Part shown: piece after piece, positions 1-11,047 of the stretch
Layout of the letters: each line of letters opens with the position of its first letter
How positions within the stretch are numbered: the stretch's first letter is position 1
Assembly: GCF_047948215.1 (NCBI RefSeq)
Contig: NC_134455.1
Location: 77,067,189-77,131,188, forward strand
Length of the DNA stretch: 64,000 bases
From: Lycorma delicatula
Lineage: Eukaryota > Arthropoda > Insecta > Hemiptera > Fulgoridae
Direction: 5' to 3'
Made by a program: the position numbers and the translations under genes
Notes under the pieces: model-generated
Database searches by the model: none
What the model was told of the DNA's origin: nothing
The model's input: only the letters and a program-made list of their open reading frames with translations

Positions 1-600
1 AGAAAAATTTCAAAATATATTCAAAAGTATTTCCAGCCTAAATAAAATTTATTTAAAATTACATGATCTCATAATAAAACTAGACTAAATAGATCTAAGT
101 TATTTATAGTGTATGGATATGTGTGAAAGAAAATACAGATGTAAGTTAATTAAAAAATATGTAATAATAATATTTTGTGTTGGTATAGATTTCTAATTTA
201 TTACTTATAATTTAATTTAATCCATTCATTTTCAATTATTTAAACCTATATTGCAATTATATTTAAGATTACATTTACTATGCAATAATATTTTTATCTT
301 TGGTGCTTGTTAGTTATCATACCGCCACTATTTCACTTTTTTTATGCAACTTCTTCAGATTTCATGAAAAAATGAATAATAACATTTATTAAAGGTGGAA
401 AAAGTAAATATTTTAATGAAAAATAAAAATTATAAAACACCATTAAACATCTCATAAATACAGTAAAAATTCATAAACACAATACACCACACTTTCGGAG
501 GATAAAACTCGCGAATGCTGTTGAAAATAGAATTAAAGATATTTTTGCCATTTCCATTATTTTTCCATCACACGAATTCAGCTAAATGGCTTTCCCAATG
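1..600. other. AT-rich sequence, no feature seen
   Basis: This interval is AT-rich, with many short A and T runs and no convincing reading frame, tRNA or long repeat. I see nothing to annotate. Confidence 0.5.
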
Positions 601-631
601 ATGACGACCAGTGCAACGTTTATTAGACGAG

Positions 632-1055
632 GTTAGCGAGCGATGCGAGCGTAGGTTATGTTTGATTAGATTATATTAATAACCCACCGGGTCTAGTGGT
701 GAACGCGTTTTCCCAAATCAGCTGATTTGGAAGTCGAGAGTTACAGCGTTCAAGTCCTAGTAAAGCCAGTTATTTTTATACGGATTTGAATACTAGATCG
801 TGGATACCGGTGTTCTTTGGTGGTTGGGTTTCAATTAACCACACATCTCAGGAATGGTCGCGCTGAGAATGTACAAGACTACACTTCATTTACACTCATA
901 CATATCATCCTCATTCATCCTCTGAAGAATTATCTAAACGGTAGTTACCGGAGGCTAAACAGGAAAAAGAGAAAGAGAGATTATATTGATATACGTACGA
1001 TTCGTCAGTACACGGAGTCAACATTAATAAACATAACCTACGCTCGCTCGTTAAC
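632..1055. mobile_element. Short inverted-repeat (MITE-like) element hosting a SINE
   Basis: The left arm (632-667) and right arm (1027-1055) are inverted copies of one another. Both contain GCGTAGGTTATGTTT in the outside-to-inside sense, preceded by a GTTAGCGAGCGA or GTTAACGAGCGA end. The left arm has a 4-bp duplication (GATGCGAGC against GAGC). The space between the arms is almost entirely a SINE (682-978) with its own target-site duplication, so the pre-insertion element would have been only about 110 bp. I infer a small non-autonomous DNA element that later received the SINE. No transposase is present and I cannot assign a superfamily. Confidence 0.5.
682..978 (+). mobile_element. Family A tRNA-derived SINE, full length, tail type 1
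   Basis: The head resembles a tRNA gene: an A-box-like GGTCTAGTGGTGAACG near 690-705 and a B-box-like GTTCAAGTCC near 748-757. Between them lies a perfect 18-bp palindrome (713-730). The middle carries the core seen in other copies (GTGGATACCGGTGTT, then GGTTGGGTTTCAATTAACC). The 3' part holds CTTCATTTACACTCATACAT, CATCCTCTGAAG and CCGGAGGCTAAACAGG, and it ends in an AAAGAGAGA tail. Flanks 669-681 and 979-991 are 13-bp direct repeats with one mismatch (GATTATATT[A/G]ATA), a target-site duplication that fixes both ends. No protein is encoded. Transcription would be by RNA polymerase III if active, and movement would need a partner LINE. Confidence 0.85.
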
Positions 1056-1059
1056 AATA

Positions 1060-1800
1060 TATTTTTTGTTATTACATTGTAATAATAGGTTTAATACTTT
1101 GTTTTTGACAAAGAAGTAGCGTCAAAAAAAGTAGCGATGCGATAACAAACAAGCACATTATCTTTTACTAGTATAATTATTACTCATGCAACATATCATC
1201 ATGGAATTTTAAAGAAATCTATTTGATTTAGAAACTATATTTCATTGATTAATTATGAAAAACTATTCCTATTCTATTATGTCACTCAACTTTGGATTTT
1301 CAAATCTTTATAAAATCAATGTACTTTAATGTTTAAATTAAATAGTTGATATCGATTTGTTATAAATATATACAACGGTATTTTAATAACTGTGATTGAA
1401 ATATCTACGAAAATAATTTTTAATACATCAGTTTTTAGTGAACAAATAATAAAATATAACTATTAGCACTTAATTAAGAATATCTTTTTAAATAAATAAA
1501 TTATATGAGTTACTTTTGTAGAAAACACTTGTTTTTGGCAAAACTTTACGTATAGAAAAGTTATTCAAAGCCGTTATTCAATTAACGGCTTCGGTAAAAT
1601 TTATTATTTTTATTTTTAAAACAAACTTATAAGGAAATTATAGTTTACTGAAGTATTATTTAAATTACAAAACTCTGTTTTATTTTCTATACTTCAATTT
1701 TATAAAAAGTAAGGGTATCATGAAATAATATGAAACAATCATTTCGCAGAGTATGAAAGATAAAAATGATAAGATCTGTAACATAATATCTTTGTTTTTA
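1060..1800. other. AT-rich sequence, no feature seen
   Basis: No convincing reading frame, RNA or repeat was found. One imperfect GTAGCG motif repeat lies near 1118-1135, just outside the MITE-like element. Confidence 0.5.
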
Positions 1801-2540
1801 GAAGGAACACACATCAGACTTAATAGGGTCAGTTAAGGGCAGCGAAGCGTACAGTCGGTTTGTCAATAGTTTTACCATGTAAATGTAAATGGGTACGGAT
1901 GGGCGCCTCCCACGTAAGAAAATTAGTTGCAGACGTCATTAAAAACAGGCAAGGGGTAACTGCCCTAATAAAAACTGAACCGGGCTCCCTTTTCTATAAT
2001 AACACAGTCGGAACACATTATGCATAATTTGGTCACATTAAGAAAAGGAGAGAGATTGTAAGTGCGAATATAAGGTGAAGTGTAAGAAATGTGTAGGAGA
2101 GGAAGAGGTCGGAAAAAGCTATAAAAGACGGTGGAGCTGCGGAAATGCAGATGAGTTCTCTCTTTCCTTATAACTCACCCTCTTCAATTCTCGATTCTTA
2201 TCGCTTTTTCAGTGGGTGTGTGTAATGCCGCCATTTTGAACAGGCTCGATAGATGGATGACCACTTCGTTCGACAATCGACCCGTTTGGTGCACCCCACC
2301 CTTATAATACTGTCGAGTTGCACCCTCCGTAATTGCGATGCAACTGCAGTTGCAGCGGTGTTTTAATTTTTTGTTTCGACCCTTCGCTTACTGAAAATTC
2401 AATGCCCGCACGTTATTTTCTGATTCGTTTTAATCACGAAGGGTCCTTCAACCCCCGCATCCAGGGGTGGAGCGAAATATCCACCATCGTATGCACCCTC
2501 GTTTTGTTCGATGCACTACTGCTAATCAAATAGGGAATGA
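1800..2540. other. GC-enriched island of unknown role
   Basis: This block is clearly less AT-rich than its surroundings. It includes GGGTACGGATGGGCGCC near 1891 and a cytosine-rich segment around 2280-2510. The reading frames it holds are short and match nothing I recognise. It could be the 5' end or promoter of a host gene, a conserved noncoding element, or an old transposon. A TATA-like motif lies inside it (separate entry). Confidence 0.3.
2120..2150 (+). promoter_or_regulatory. Candidate TATA box and initiator
   Basis: TATAAAAG at 2120-2127 lies 29 bases upstream of the A in TGCAGATG (A at 2149). That is close to the usual spacing between a TATA box and an initiator in insects, but the initiator is only a partial match to TCAGT. 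It sits inside the GC-enriched island at 1800-2540. No downstream gene is visible, so this is weak. Confidence 0.2.
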
Positions 2541-5190
2541 TCTGTTGAGAATACTATGCAAAAACGCTGTTTTAAACTTTTGTTCCTATACCTAAAATAA
2601 ACACATGAATTTAATTTAAAAATATTCTAATAATATTTATTATTATTCTTGTATACCCCGTACGTAAGAGAGAAAATATTTATTTTGCAAGTCGTATATG
2701 TGATACGCAAATTTTCCTATTTTTAAATAAACATTTTGCTCATTTCCACATTAATAATTAATTTTTTATCGTGAAAAATCAAATACCATTACATATTTTA
2801 TAATATTAAAATAATAATTTTCAGAAAAAAGAGTGAATAACCAAATTTTTATTATTAAGAATCCTCATACTTTTTCCTTTCAGTTGAATCAATATAAATA
2901 GATATTTAAAACTTCAGAATTTAATCTGTTATTCAAAATAATGAAAAATTTAGCATTTCTATGTTTTTTGTTCTATTGTTAATGTCAAAAAATATATTAG
3001 TAAAAATTCGTATTAGCTATAAAAAAAGGAAAAAGGAAAAAAAAGGATTAATATGTGTTTTTTTCTGTAGGGAGTGGAAAAAAATAATACTAAACATTAA
3101 AAATAATAATATAAATTGTACTTTTAATTTCCCCTTGTCTTAGCAATAAAATATTTCATACTTTTTATACTCTTCGACTTTTTTAAGCGATATTATTATG
3201 TTCTTAAAGGCGTTATAACGTTTTAAATCAACAAAATACTTATTGGAAAAGATCTTAGATGAAAAGGTAGTTTATATGATGCAAACATTGATATATTTTG
3301 GAATATTTTACGATCAAGCAATAACAGTAAACTGTAGTAATATCAGAGTTTGAGGAAAACAATTTGAGGTATATTTTTCCCATAAAGAGTTCGACAGGTA
3401 ACAACCCAAAATTTAAGTTTTGCCTAAAATGGAAAAAGAATGATGGCATGGCTTCAACAGATCGAAAGTGACAAATCAAATTTTAAGGGTATAGTAATAA
3501 CAATTTCTTGCATTCATTTATCCTTTCTGAAATAAAACCAGTATTTAAAGAACTCTTATCTTATGATAAAATTGCCAAATAGATTTTTCTTAAACAACAG
3601 GCAAATCAGTATGAAAGCATTTCTTATCAGGATTTGAAGAAAAGAATTTTCAAAAGCTTTTTATTGTCTTGATAGTACTCAAAAGAAAATTTTAGTTATC
3701 TCATTTAATTTTTCTATCGTGGCTGCGGTTGCTATTAAAAAAGGTGTGGATCTAAAACTATAGAGAAATTCTGCTAACCGATAATAACAATCTTCCAAAA
3801 TAAAAAAACTCCAATTAATAAAAAAACTGGATCCACCAAAGAAGATAATAAAAGTAAATTGTTAATTGTAAATTAAGGTAAAGCTAATTATAAGGTTAAC
3901 TGAAGGTAATTAAAGTTTGTTGTAATAGCAAGATCATTCCACAGCAAAAAATTGAAGTAAAAATAATACGATATAATCTTTTGTAAAATGCTCTTTCCAT
4001 ACTGATAATAAATAACATTCCTAAAATACACAATATTATAAGGAAAAACCCACTTCGTTTTTATTTCATAATTTTTAATTTAAAGATAACTAGATTTCCC
4101 CAAATAAAATCACAAACAAAAATAAGGTATAGCTTATATTACTCTTTATAGAAATTAAACCATAAAAATAAATTAAACTATTAGGGGTAAAAAGTTCTAA
4201 TAATTATAAATATTTCATTATGTACATGAAGTTTTATTTTATTTTACCAGTCAATTGATTTTTGAACTATAATTTTCAAAGTTTTAATTTGATTTTCACG
4301 AATAATATATTGGAATTACCACGAAAGAAACACATGTATATATTTAAAAGAGAAAAAAATGATTTTTCCTATCTGATCTCGTAGTTGAAATTCAAATGTA
4401 AGAAATGTAGATACAGAACTAAAAAAAATTAGCTTGCGATAAATATTGCAAGTTTTCCAGACAGACATAAATTTTAAATTAGTTAAAATTTTATTTTTGT
4501 GAATATAATTTTAATTTCCACAAATAAATTATTAACTATATCAACCAAAAAAAAAAATAAAATAAAATTTTATCACCTCTGTAATTGATTATATATACAC
4601 TAAAATTTCTTAGTAATACAGTTTATAACCGTCTAGTATCTTAGCAAGCAGAAAATCTTTTTTAAATAAAAAAAAAAATTATAGAGTCCTTATTTGGACT
4701 TGGCTTTCTCAAATTTATCTCATTCATTTCCCGGACTCCATTCTGTCATATCTCTCTTTCCTTCTCCTATTAAAAATCGGCGCTTTATTATTGCTTTGGT
4801 CTTCTTTCAAAAGATCCAGCCAAATCATTCTTTCATTTTTAATAAATTTTATTACGTGTCTCACTTAATTAGGTCGTTCAGCTGCTTGTTTAGACATTAT
4901 CCAATCTTCTTCCAAATTTACTTAACCATAAAATCACTTGAGATTTTTCTTTAAAAAAATCCTAAATATCTTTCAGAAGCAAATTAACTCTTTCAAACAT
5001 ATGTTAGATAGAAACAATTCAAAATCTTTTGGAACTAGAAAACAATAGAGAAAATAATGGAAAGAAACAATCTTAAATAAGTAATACTGATGATCAAGAG
5101 ATGAGGCTGTCTAGTATGCCCTAATATCTATTATAAAGAGGGTTAAAAAACTGACTCACGTTATGGGAGATTCCTCCTTTTTTTGCAGGC
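2540..5190. other. AT-rich sequence, no feature seen
   Basis: Long A and T runs dominate. Several short open frames exist on both strands but all are lysine-, asparagine- and phenylalanine-rich and look random. I see no recognisable repeat or RNA. Confidence 0.5.
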
Positions 5191-5212
5191 TTAATTGAGG
5201 AAAAATTGGTTA

Positions 5213-5246
5213 ACAGATAGATAGATAGACAGATAGATAGAAATTG
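5213..5246. repeat. GATA/GACA microsatellite
   Basis: Tandem AGATAGATAGAT units with one GACA interruption. The flanking phrase AAATTGGTTA[A/G]CAGA occurs on both sides, so a short direct duplication brackets the tract. Confidence 0.8.
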
Positions 5247-5286
5247 GTTAGCAGAGAATATTCATTCTCTCAGTACATTAGATGTG

Positions 5287-5580
5287 TCAATTATGGCCAA
5301 ACCCAGAATGCCTTCACAGAAACAGCCATACCATACTATGGATGCACTTTTGGCCCCTCGATCTCCTGATTTACCCCCTCCTGACTTTCTCTTGTGCGGA
5401 TACCTTAAGGATGCTGCTTACAAAACTCATCCTCACACTATTCACAAATTTCAGAGCGAAATTGAACGATGTATCTCTGCAGTTCCTCAGTAAACGTTAT
5501 AACATGTGTTTAAGAGCATCCAGTTTTGTATTCAATTATGTGAATCGTATAATGGAGGCCACTTACAACAAGTATTGTAA
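5287..5580 (+). pseudogene. Mariner-type transposase, C-terminal relic
   Basis: One frame reads APRSPDLPPPDFLLCGYLKD, the hallmark block around the third catalytic aspartate of mariner-type (DD34D group) transposases. It then reads YKTHPHTI, HVFKSIQFCIQLC and NGGHLQQVL, matching the conserved C-terminal tail of the family (an arginine- and cysteine-containing helix followed by NGGHL). Two in-frame stops (after SAVPQ and after TL) break the frame. The DNA-binding domain and the first two catalytic positions are missing, since the upstream sequence turns into a GATA repeat and unrelated DNA. Only about the last 95 residues of a roughly 340-residue enzyme remain, so it cannot be active. I see no terminal inverted repeats. 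Confidence 0.75.
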
Positions 5581-5639
5581 CTTACTCATTTTCGCAAAAG
5601 GTTACATCACTTTTTGAACACTGCACTATATTTTTGTCA

Positions 5640-6520
5640 AACTATTCAAGTCATGTATTCAAACTATTTTTTTTTTTTTAATATTGAGTATAAAACACTT
5701 TTCATTATAAAAAGGGCTTTCTTTATAACAATCCAATCTAAAACAATAACCAAAAAAAATTTAAAAACTATATTCAAACCGTCTTCTTTATTTTGTAATT
5801 TTTCATTAAAAGAATATTAATTAATTTAACCTGCCAGAAATAATTAAAGTACTAAAAAATATAAGTTATTTTATATGAGAAAAAGAAACAAAAAAATTGT
5901 ACATTTTATTGTAATTTAAGGCTTGAATATAAAAAAAAGTATACTGAGTGAATTGAGAATGACCTTTGAAAAATCAATTACCGAAATAAAAATTATAAAT
6001 ATACTTAATGAATTAACAAACTTTTCCAATCATATTTTGTAAAACTTCATTTCCAATACTTAATTTTCACAAGGTTGTAAGTTTTCTTTGAAGTTTAATA
6101 AGATTTTTACTTGGTAAGTTAGCTTTTATAACAAATTAATAATTATTTGTCTTTGTGCACGATGAAATAAGGTTTCCGCTTTTACAAAATGATAAAATAA
6201 CCGTGATTCACTTTCCAAATACACATAGTTATGCTTACAAAAGATCTTTTCAGAACTATAATACAGTTAATTCCTTCCTTACTGATCCTGCATTTACTAT
6301 GTGCCGAATTTTTTTAAGTTTTGTTCTGTTTGTTTACTTAATGTGTTATTTTAGTAGAATTTAATACGTTTCGTAAATTTAATATTCTTGGAGCGTTTTT
6401 GAATTTTAATGTGATTTACAAATTTTTCATATTAGTGGCTTGATATTTTTCAATTTTTCCACTATAATAATCAATTTGTTACAAGTAATAATAATCATAT
6501 GTTTACTCCTGCTACTGTAT
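5640..6520. other. AT-rich sequence, no feature seen
   Basis: Nothing recognisable. The open frame at 6155-6364 has no similarity I can name. Confidence 0.5.
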
Positions 6521-6522
6521 AA

Positions 6523-6524
<2 letters not shown>

Positions 6525-6565
<41 letters not shown>
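6525..6565. repeat. (AT)n microsatellite
   Basis: About 20 uninterrupted AT units, shortly downstream of the R1-clade element's 3' end. Confidence 0.9.
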
Positions 6566-6569
<4 letters not shown>

Positions 6570-6703
6570 TAATGAAAAACAAAAAAGTGAAACCAAATTC
6601 AAACAATTTTTAATTGAAATATAAAATTTTGTACTTATAATTAACATAATTCCATATTACTATTAATACTCTATTTCTATTTTTACTCGTCAGTACTACA
6701 CCT

Positions 6704-7037
6704 TTTTTTTTTTTTCCACTCTACTCCCCTGGGCCGTTCCGACTGGTTGGTATTGCGCCACCCAGGGGAGTGTCTGGTAAACTCTAACGAGCCTCTCCGC
6801 CTACCGGCTGAACGTCCGGCATGGCAGGTCGGTTCGCCGGTGTCAGCTCTTTTAAGTGATTTTCTGTTTGCCCATTTGGAAACCACGACATACCTCAAAT
6901 AGCCGTAACGTGGCACCGGGTCTTTTCTTACTCTTCTTCTTCATCGGGACCTATCTAAACCCTTGGAGTCCTCAGTGGATCATTGAGAACGACACACCTC
7001 AGCGTGCCGTCTCTCACCACTGAGGCTGTCCACCCTA
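6704..7037 (-). other. 3' UTR of the R1-clade element
   Basis: On the minus strand, noncoding sequence follows the ORF2 stop at 7040 and runs to a terminal A-run. It contains a 9-bp perfect inverted repeat, CCTCAGTGG at 6970-6978 with CCACTGAGG at 7017-7025, and a GAAGAAGAAGAG stretch. Such 3' structures often serve as recognition sites for the element's own reverse transcriptase; that role here is inference. The open frame visible at 6683-6916 runs into the A-run and is not a gene. Confidence 0.7.
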
Positions 7038-7039
7038 CC

Positions 7040-8705
7040 CTATTCTACATAGTAACCTAGTCGCCTTTCATCTATATCCTTCTCTGTTAATACTGCTACT
7101 ATAAATTCCGTAACCTTCTTCCAGTTTATTTCGCTCCTCAACATGTGCTCTAGGACCTCTGCTGGGCTCATACCTATTATGCCACAGTTCCTCCTTTTAA
7201 TTGCCCACCTCTCGCAGCAGAAAAATGTGTGTTCTGCATTGTCAATTCTCTCACAGTACATACATTCTGGACCTGGCCTTCTTCCAACACGATGGAGGTA
7301 CTCATTGAAATTGCCATGACCTGTAAAAAACTGCGTGATATGATAATTTAACTCACCATGTTCCCTGTCTAACCATAGTGCAAGATCTGGAATCAGCTCC
7401 TTCGTGCGTCTGGCTGGTCCATCCTCCTGCCATCTATTTTGCCATCTATGTCTAAGTCTATCTTTTGCTTCATTTGCTTCGAGGCCTTCCGCCCTCTCGA
7501 TTCTATTTAGGGTCATTAAGTCTATTGGTGGCACCCCAGACAACACGCACAACGCCTCATAGGAGACCGTCCTGTAAGCTGAAACAACCCCCAGCAACAG
7601 CCTCCTATGAGTACTAACCAGTCTGTTCAAATTTCTTTTAACCCTGACTGAGTGCCACCACACTGGTACTGCATATAACATCATAGATGTCACTGTGGAC
7701 GCTATCGCCCTTCGCTTAGTGGGTCTTGGAGCTCTCTGCGAAGACATTATTATATTCAAATTCTTAGTCATCTGTTCACCTTTGGCACATATGTCTATTA
7801 TATGCTAGGTGAACCGGCAATTCCTCTCATAAGTCACACCCAGGTATTTAATCTTTTCGACCTCTGTTATTTGTTGGTTTCCAATTTGGATGGCCGGACG
7901 GTCTAAAATCCTCTTCCCTGTGAACATAATATATTTACATTTTTCTATTGCCAGCTGGAGTCCCCTCTCTTTCAACCAATTATCTATCGTCCGTAACGTG
8001 TTGTTAGTACTCTCTTGTACATCGACAGTTGTTTTACCCTTGATGAGTATCGCCAGGTCATCAGCATAGGCAATTACTTGTACCCCATCCTGATAGTCTA
8101 GTCTTAATATTCCATCGAAGGCCAGTATCCAGAGTAAGGGTCCCAGTACAGACCCCTGTAGCACACCACCATAAATATTGAAACGTAGGCACTCACTCTG
8201 CGTCTCCACCAAGCATTCTCTATTTGAGAGGTATTCCCCTATCTGCCTTCTTAAATAAGGACTGATACCTTTTTCCACTAATGCCTTATTTATTGATTCC
8301 CCCTTAATAGAACCGAATGCATTTTTTACATCTAAAGCTATGAATAGGGGAATACGCCTCGTTCTCCATGTGCCGCTCCTAGTATCCTTAGCCCAGTCGA
8401 TCACCTTTGTCGCCGCCTGTATCGTCGAACGACCCTTCATGAATCCAAACTGATTTCCACTAATGCCTATTCCTTCCTCAAGTTCCTTAAAGATTCGGCC
8501 AGCGAGCATCTTCTCCACTACCTTCGCCATGGTATTTAAAAGACTCAATGGTCTGTATAAAGGTTCTCCATTCTCATTTGTGCCTTTTGGGATAAACACC
8601 ACCCTGGATTCCTTCCAGATTCCTGGAAATATCTTGTTTTCTAATCCATGGCTGGCAACATCAAGCATTTCATAAGGAATTCTCTTTATCAGCCCTTTAG
8701 GAGTG
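7040..8705 (-). pseudogene. ORF2, reverse transcriptase and C-terminal part
   Basis: This is the 3' two thirds of ORF2, which copies the element RNA at the cut target. In the piece from 8668, numbering from MLDVASH, the RT landmarks are in order: GFMKGRST (about 75-82), motif A LDVKNAF (112-118), motif B QGS (171-173) and motif C YADD (201-204), then a YLGV block. All three RT aspartates are present. An in-frame TAG at 7805-7807 interrupts the frame. It resumes with TVTSMMLYAVPVWW and ends with a CX2CX7HX4C motif (CMYCERIDNAEHTF...) typical of R1-clade ORF2 C-termini. The frame joins the endonuclease segment through a +1/-1 slip near 8700, because SPGPDGIP belongs just before it. Confidence 0.88.
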
Positions 8706-9939
8706 CCGCTGGAATTCCGTCTGGACCCGGGCTCTTCCTATTACCCAGTTGTGCTACAGCCAAGTGCAGTTCAGAGAACGTGAAGCGTCTGGGTTCGCAA
8801 TCTATAACATTTCCTGCAGTTTCTACTCTACCGGGGAATAGCTCATTAAATTGTTGTTCTACCTGCTCATTATTTAATACGGGCAGACGCCTTCCAAATC
8901 GCTTAGTGATTATTTTGTATGCCTGTCCCCAGGGGTCTCCGTCTAACTCCTCGCAGAGTCTGTGCCATTGTTTTTTCTTAGACATACGAATAGCTTTGTT
9001 TAAGGCCCGTCTGGTCTCTTTATAAGCCAGAGATGCCTCCTCGTACTCCTGTCCGCCTCGCATTCTGAGTCTCTGCTTCCTTCTTCTGCGCGATTGTAGG
9101 AGCCCTCTCAGTGTTTCAATCTCCATATTCCACCAATACACTGAGTGTCTATTGGCTCTTCTGTGAGCTACTCTGCCCATTTCTTGTCTTATAACGTTAG
9201 TCAGGGCAACTGGTGTCAGATTCTCTATGTTGATAATCCTTTCGGCCGTTCTATCGATTATGATCTCGATCTGTTCCTTTGTAAAACTACTATAGGGCAT
9301 TTTCTCTCTAGTCACATAGTCTGAGCCTTTTATGGTAATCATAGTGGCATGATGGTCACTCGCCACATCATGTGGTAACACTCGCCAGTCCCAGTGTTCC
9401 CTACTCCATCTATCGTCTATGATTGTTAAGTCCAAGACTGACGAGTGTCCTCTCGCCTCATATGTAGGGGTGCCATCATTTACACAATGACAGCTAATTG
9501 CCCCCATCATATCCGTAAGGATCTCACCTCTGCGATTGGTGTATGCGCTCCCCGCTGCAATCGCTTTACTATTGAAATCACCTAGAATAATGACTTTCTT
9601 CCTAGCGTTATTTACTACTCCTTGTATTATGTCTAGTCTTCTAGTAAATTCATGTATGTCACAGTTTGGAGACACATAGGCACCAATCGCTAGTGTTGAA
9701 TCCGACTCCACCGCCAACATGCCTCCAGATCTGGACGTCAATCTCCATGCTATCCTGCCACTTACATCCATAATTGCCACGTCACCATTTGTATCCACCA
9801 TCCAGCCTGATCTAGCAACAAGGTACTTGTTCGGCTCCGTGATTATCAGTAAATCAGCCCTCTGCTCTATGACCAGTTCACTAACCAAATCATGAGACAT
9901 GGTGCTTCTGTTTGCGTTAACCATTATCACCCTAAGCAT
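8689..9939 (-). CDS. ORF2, AP-type endonuclease and linker (broken at 3' end)
   Basis: This is the N-terminal 416 residues of ORF2, the endonuclease that nicks the target to prime reverse transcription. Visible motifs are VMVNANRS-like motif I (residues 5-12), TEPNK with the catalytic glutamate at 35, GDFNSKA near 120, and SDHHATM near 193 (the catalytic Asp-His pair). A basic region (SRRRRKQRLRMRGG) follows, and then SPGPDGIPA, the start of the RT domain. The frame closes at a TGA caused by a single-base slip at about 8690-8705, not at a natural end. The start ATG at 9937-9939 overlaps the ORF1 stop, in the ATGCTTAG arrangement. The coding region is otherwise clean, so the insertion is fairly recent. 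Confidence 0.88.
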   Translation of the reverse strand: MLRVIMVNANRSTMSHDLVSELVIEQRADLLIITEPNKYLVARSGWMVDTNGDVAIMDVSGRIAWRLTSRSGGMLAVESDSTLAIGAYVSPNCDIHEFTRRLDIIQGVVNNARKKVIILGDFNSKAIAAGSAYTNRRGEILTDMMGAISCHCVNDGTPTYEARGHSSVLDLTIIDDRWSREHWDWRVLPHDVASDHHATMITIKGSDYVTREKMPYSSFTKEQIEIIIDRTAERIINIENLTPVALTNVIRQEMGRVAHRRANRHSVYWWNMEIETLRGLLQSRRRRKQRLRMRGGQEYEEASLAYKETRRALNKAIRMSKKKQWHRLCEELDGDPWGQAYKIITKRFGRRLPVLNNEQVEQQFNELFPGRVETAGNVIDCEPRRFTFSELHLAVAQLGNRKSPGPDGIPAALLKG

Positions 9940-11047
9940 TTAAATGTTTTGAGCACCCCCAGCCACCGGTGCGGTGTTCTTGACTCCCACAGTCCAGGCA
10001 GCTACTATGCTCCCGGCATTCAGCAATCTTGTGGTCTCTGCCTCCACAATTGAAGCAGAGATCCATTCTGTCAGGGCCCTTGCACTCATTTTTACGATGT
10101 CCAGTATTCCAGCATCTGAAGCACTTTTCCTCTGATTCCCTAATATATGCCCGACAATTTACCCAGCCAATCCTCAACTTTTGTTCCACCAGCTTACAGG
10201 CAGCCCTATACGAGGTGATAACTGTAACATTTTGGGTCTCGGCGTACCCTTTTCTAATTGACGATATCTTGATGTCCTCATCAGTACCTACTCTTGCAGC
10301 AAAAATTTTTGTCTCATTGGTGTCATATTCTACATCTCTGATGTGAACTATTGTGCGCCTTCCCGCTCTTGTACACAGGTCAACATGCAAATCTGCCGCC
10401 TTATCTCGTAGGTTACTTGTAAACTCAGCAGCTTTCTGCGCTCCCTGAATTCTCACGTGAAGTTCTTCATTCCAGCTCTTACGTAAGGAGATGACCTTTT
10501 TTGCATCTTCGCTACTTACTGCAGACTTCATCGTTTTAAGTAAATCAGAATAGGATTTTCCAGCTGCTTTGATAACCACAGTACGACTGTCAACTGCCGG
10601 TGGTGTCGACTTTTTAATACGGGCTTGTCCAGACTTGCCTTGTATAGCTTTACCTTCAACTGGGATCGTAAGCACTTTAACCGCTACTTCCTCGTCTCTC
10701 CGCAAATAAGATATTAATTTCTTCATATAGTTTCCAACATTATTATTGGGGATGACAAAAACTAAATTACCAGCTTGAGGAATAATCTTCCTTAAAGCCC
10801 TCAATATAGCTCCCATTGTGCTCTTCTCAGTAGCATTACCATCATAGTAGATTTTGTATTTACTTTTCTTAATGTCGTCACAGTCTCCAAGAATTGATTG
10901 TACATCTTTACGAATGTCGCCTACTTTGTATTTGGTACTAATGCCTTCTTTTTCATCCCCTTGACTTGATTTACTTAAATCACTAACAGTACAAGAGTCC
11001 ACCACCTCAGAAGGCAACTCGTTAATCAAACTAATTTTGTTCCGCAA
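9932..11047 (-). CDS. ORF1, gag-like nucleic-acid-binding protein (5' end unclear)
   Basis: The product binds the element RNA in a ribonucleoprotein particle, as known for LINE ORF1 proteins. The C-terminus carries three zinc knuckles: CFRCWNTGHRKNEC (about 309-322), CFNCGGRDHKIAEC (331-344) and a CX2CX4HX6C form (350-365). The two CX2CX4HX4C knuckles followed by a longer third are characteristic of R1-clade ORF1. No ATG lies at the right edge. The frame is open upstream through LPKRWPNSL to a TGA near 11117, and another frame just upstream reads MGECLKITVCMQECVVK, so ORF1 probably continues to about 11200 across a one-base slip. It ends GCSKHLNA at 9932 and overlaps ORF2 by 8 bases. Confidence 0.85.
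   Translation of the reverse strand: MRNKISLINELPSEVVDSCTVSDLSKSSQGDEKEGISTKYKVGDIRKDVQSILGDCDDIKKSKYKIYYDGNATEKSTMGAILRALRKIIPQAGNLVFVIPNNNVGNYMKKLISYLRRDEEVAVKVLTIPVEGKAIQGKSGQARIKKSTPPAVDSRTVVIKAAGKSYSDLLKTMKSAVSSEDAKKVISLRKSWNEELHVRIQGAQKAAEFTSNLRDKAADLHVDLCTRAGRRTIVHIRDVEYDTNETKIFAARVGTDEDIKISSIRKGYAETQNVTVITSYRAACKLVEQKLRIGWVNCRAYIRESEEKCFRCWNTGHRKNECKGPDRMDLCFNCGGRDHKIAECREHSSCLDCGSQEHRTGGWGCSKHLNA

Noticed and set aside
6683..6916. Minus-strand 77-codon frame beginning MPRYGYLRYV
   Set aside because: It lies in the 3' UTR of the R1-clade element and runs into the A-run; no domain.
8463..9025. Plus-strand frames over the LINE ORF2
   Set aside because: They are antisense shadows of the endonuclease and RT coding sequence.
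10029..10346. Plus-strand 105-codon frame
   Set aside because: Antisense shadow of LINE ORF1.
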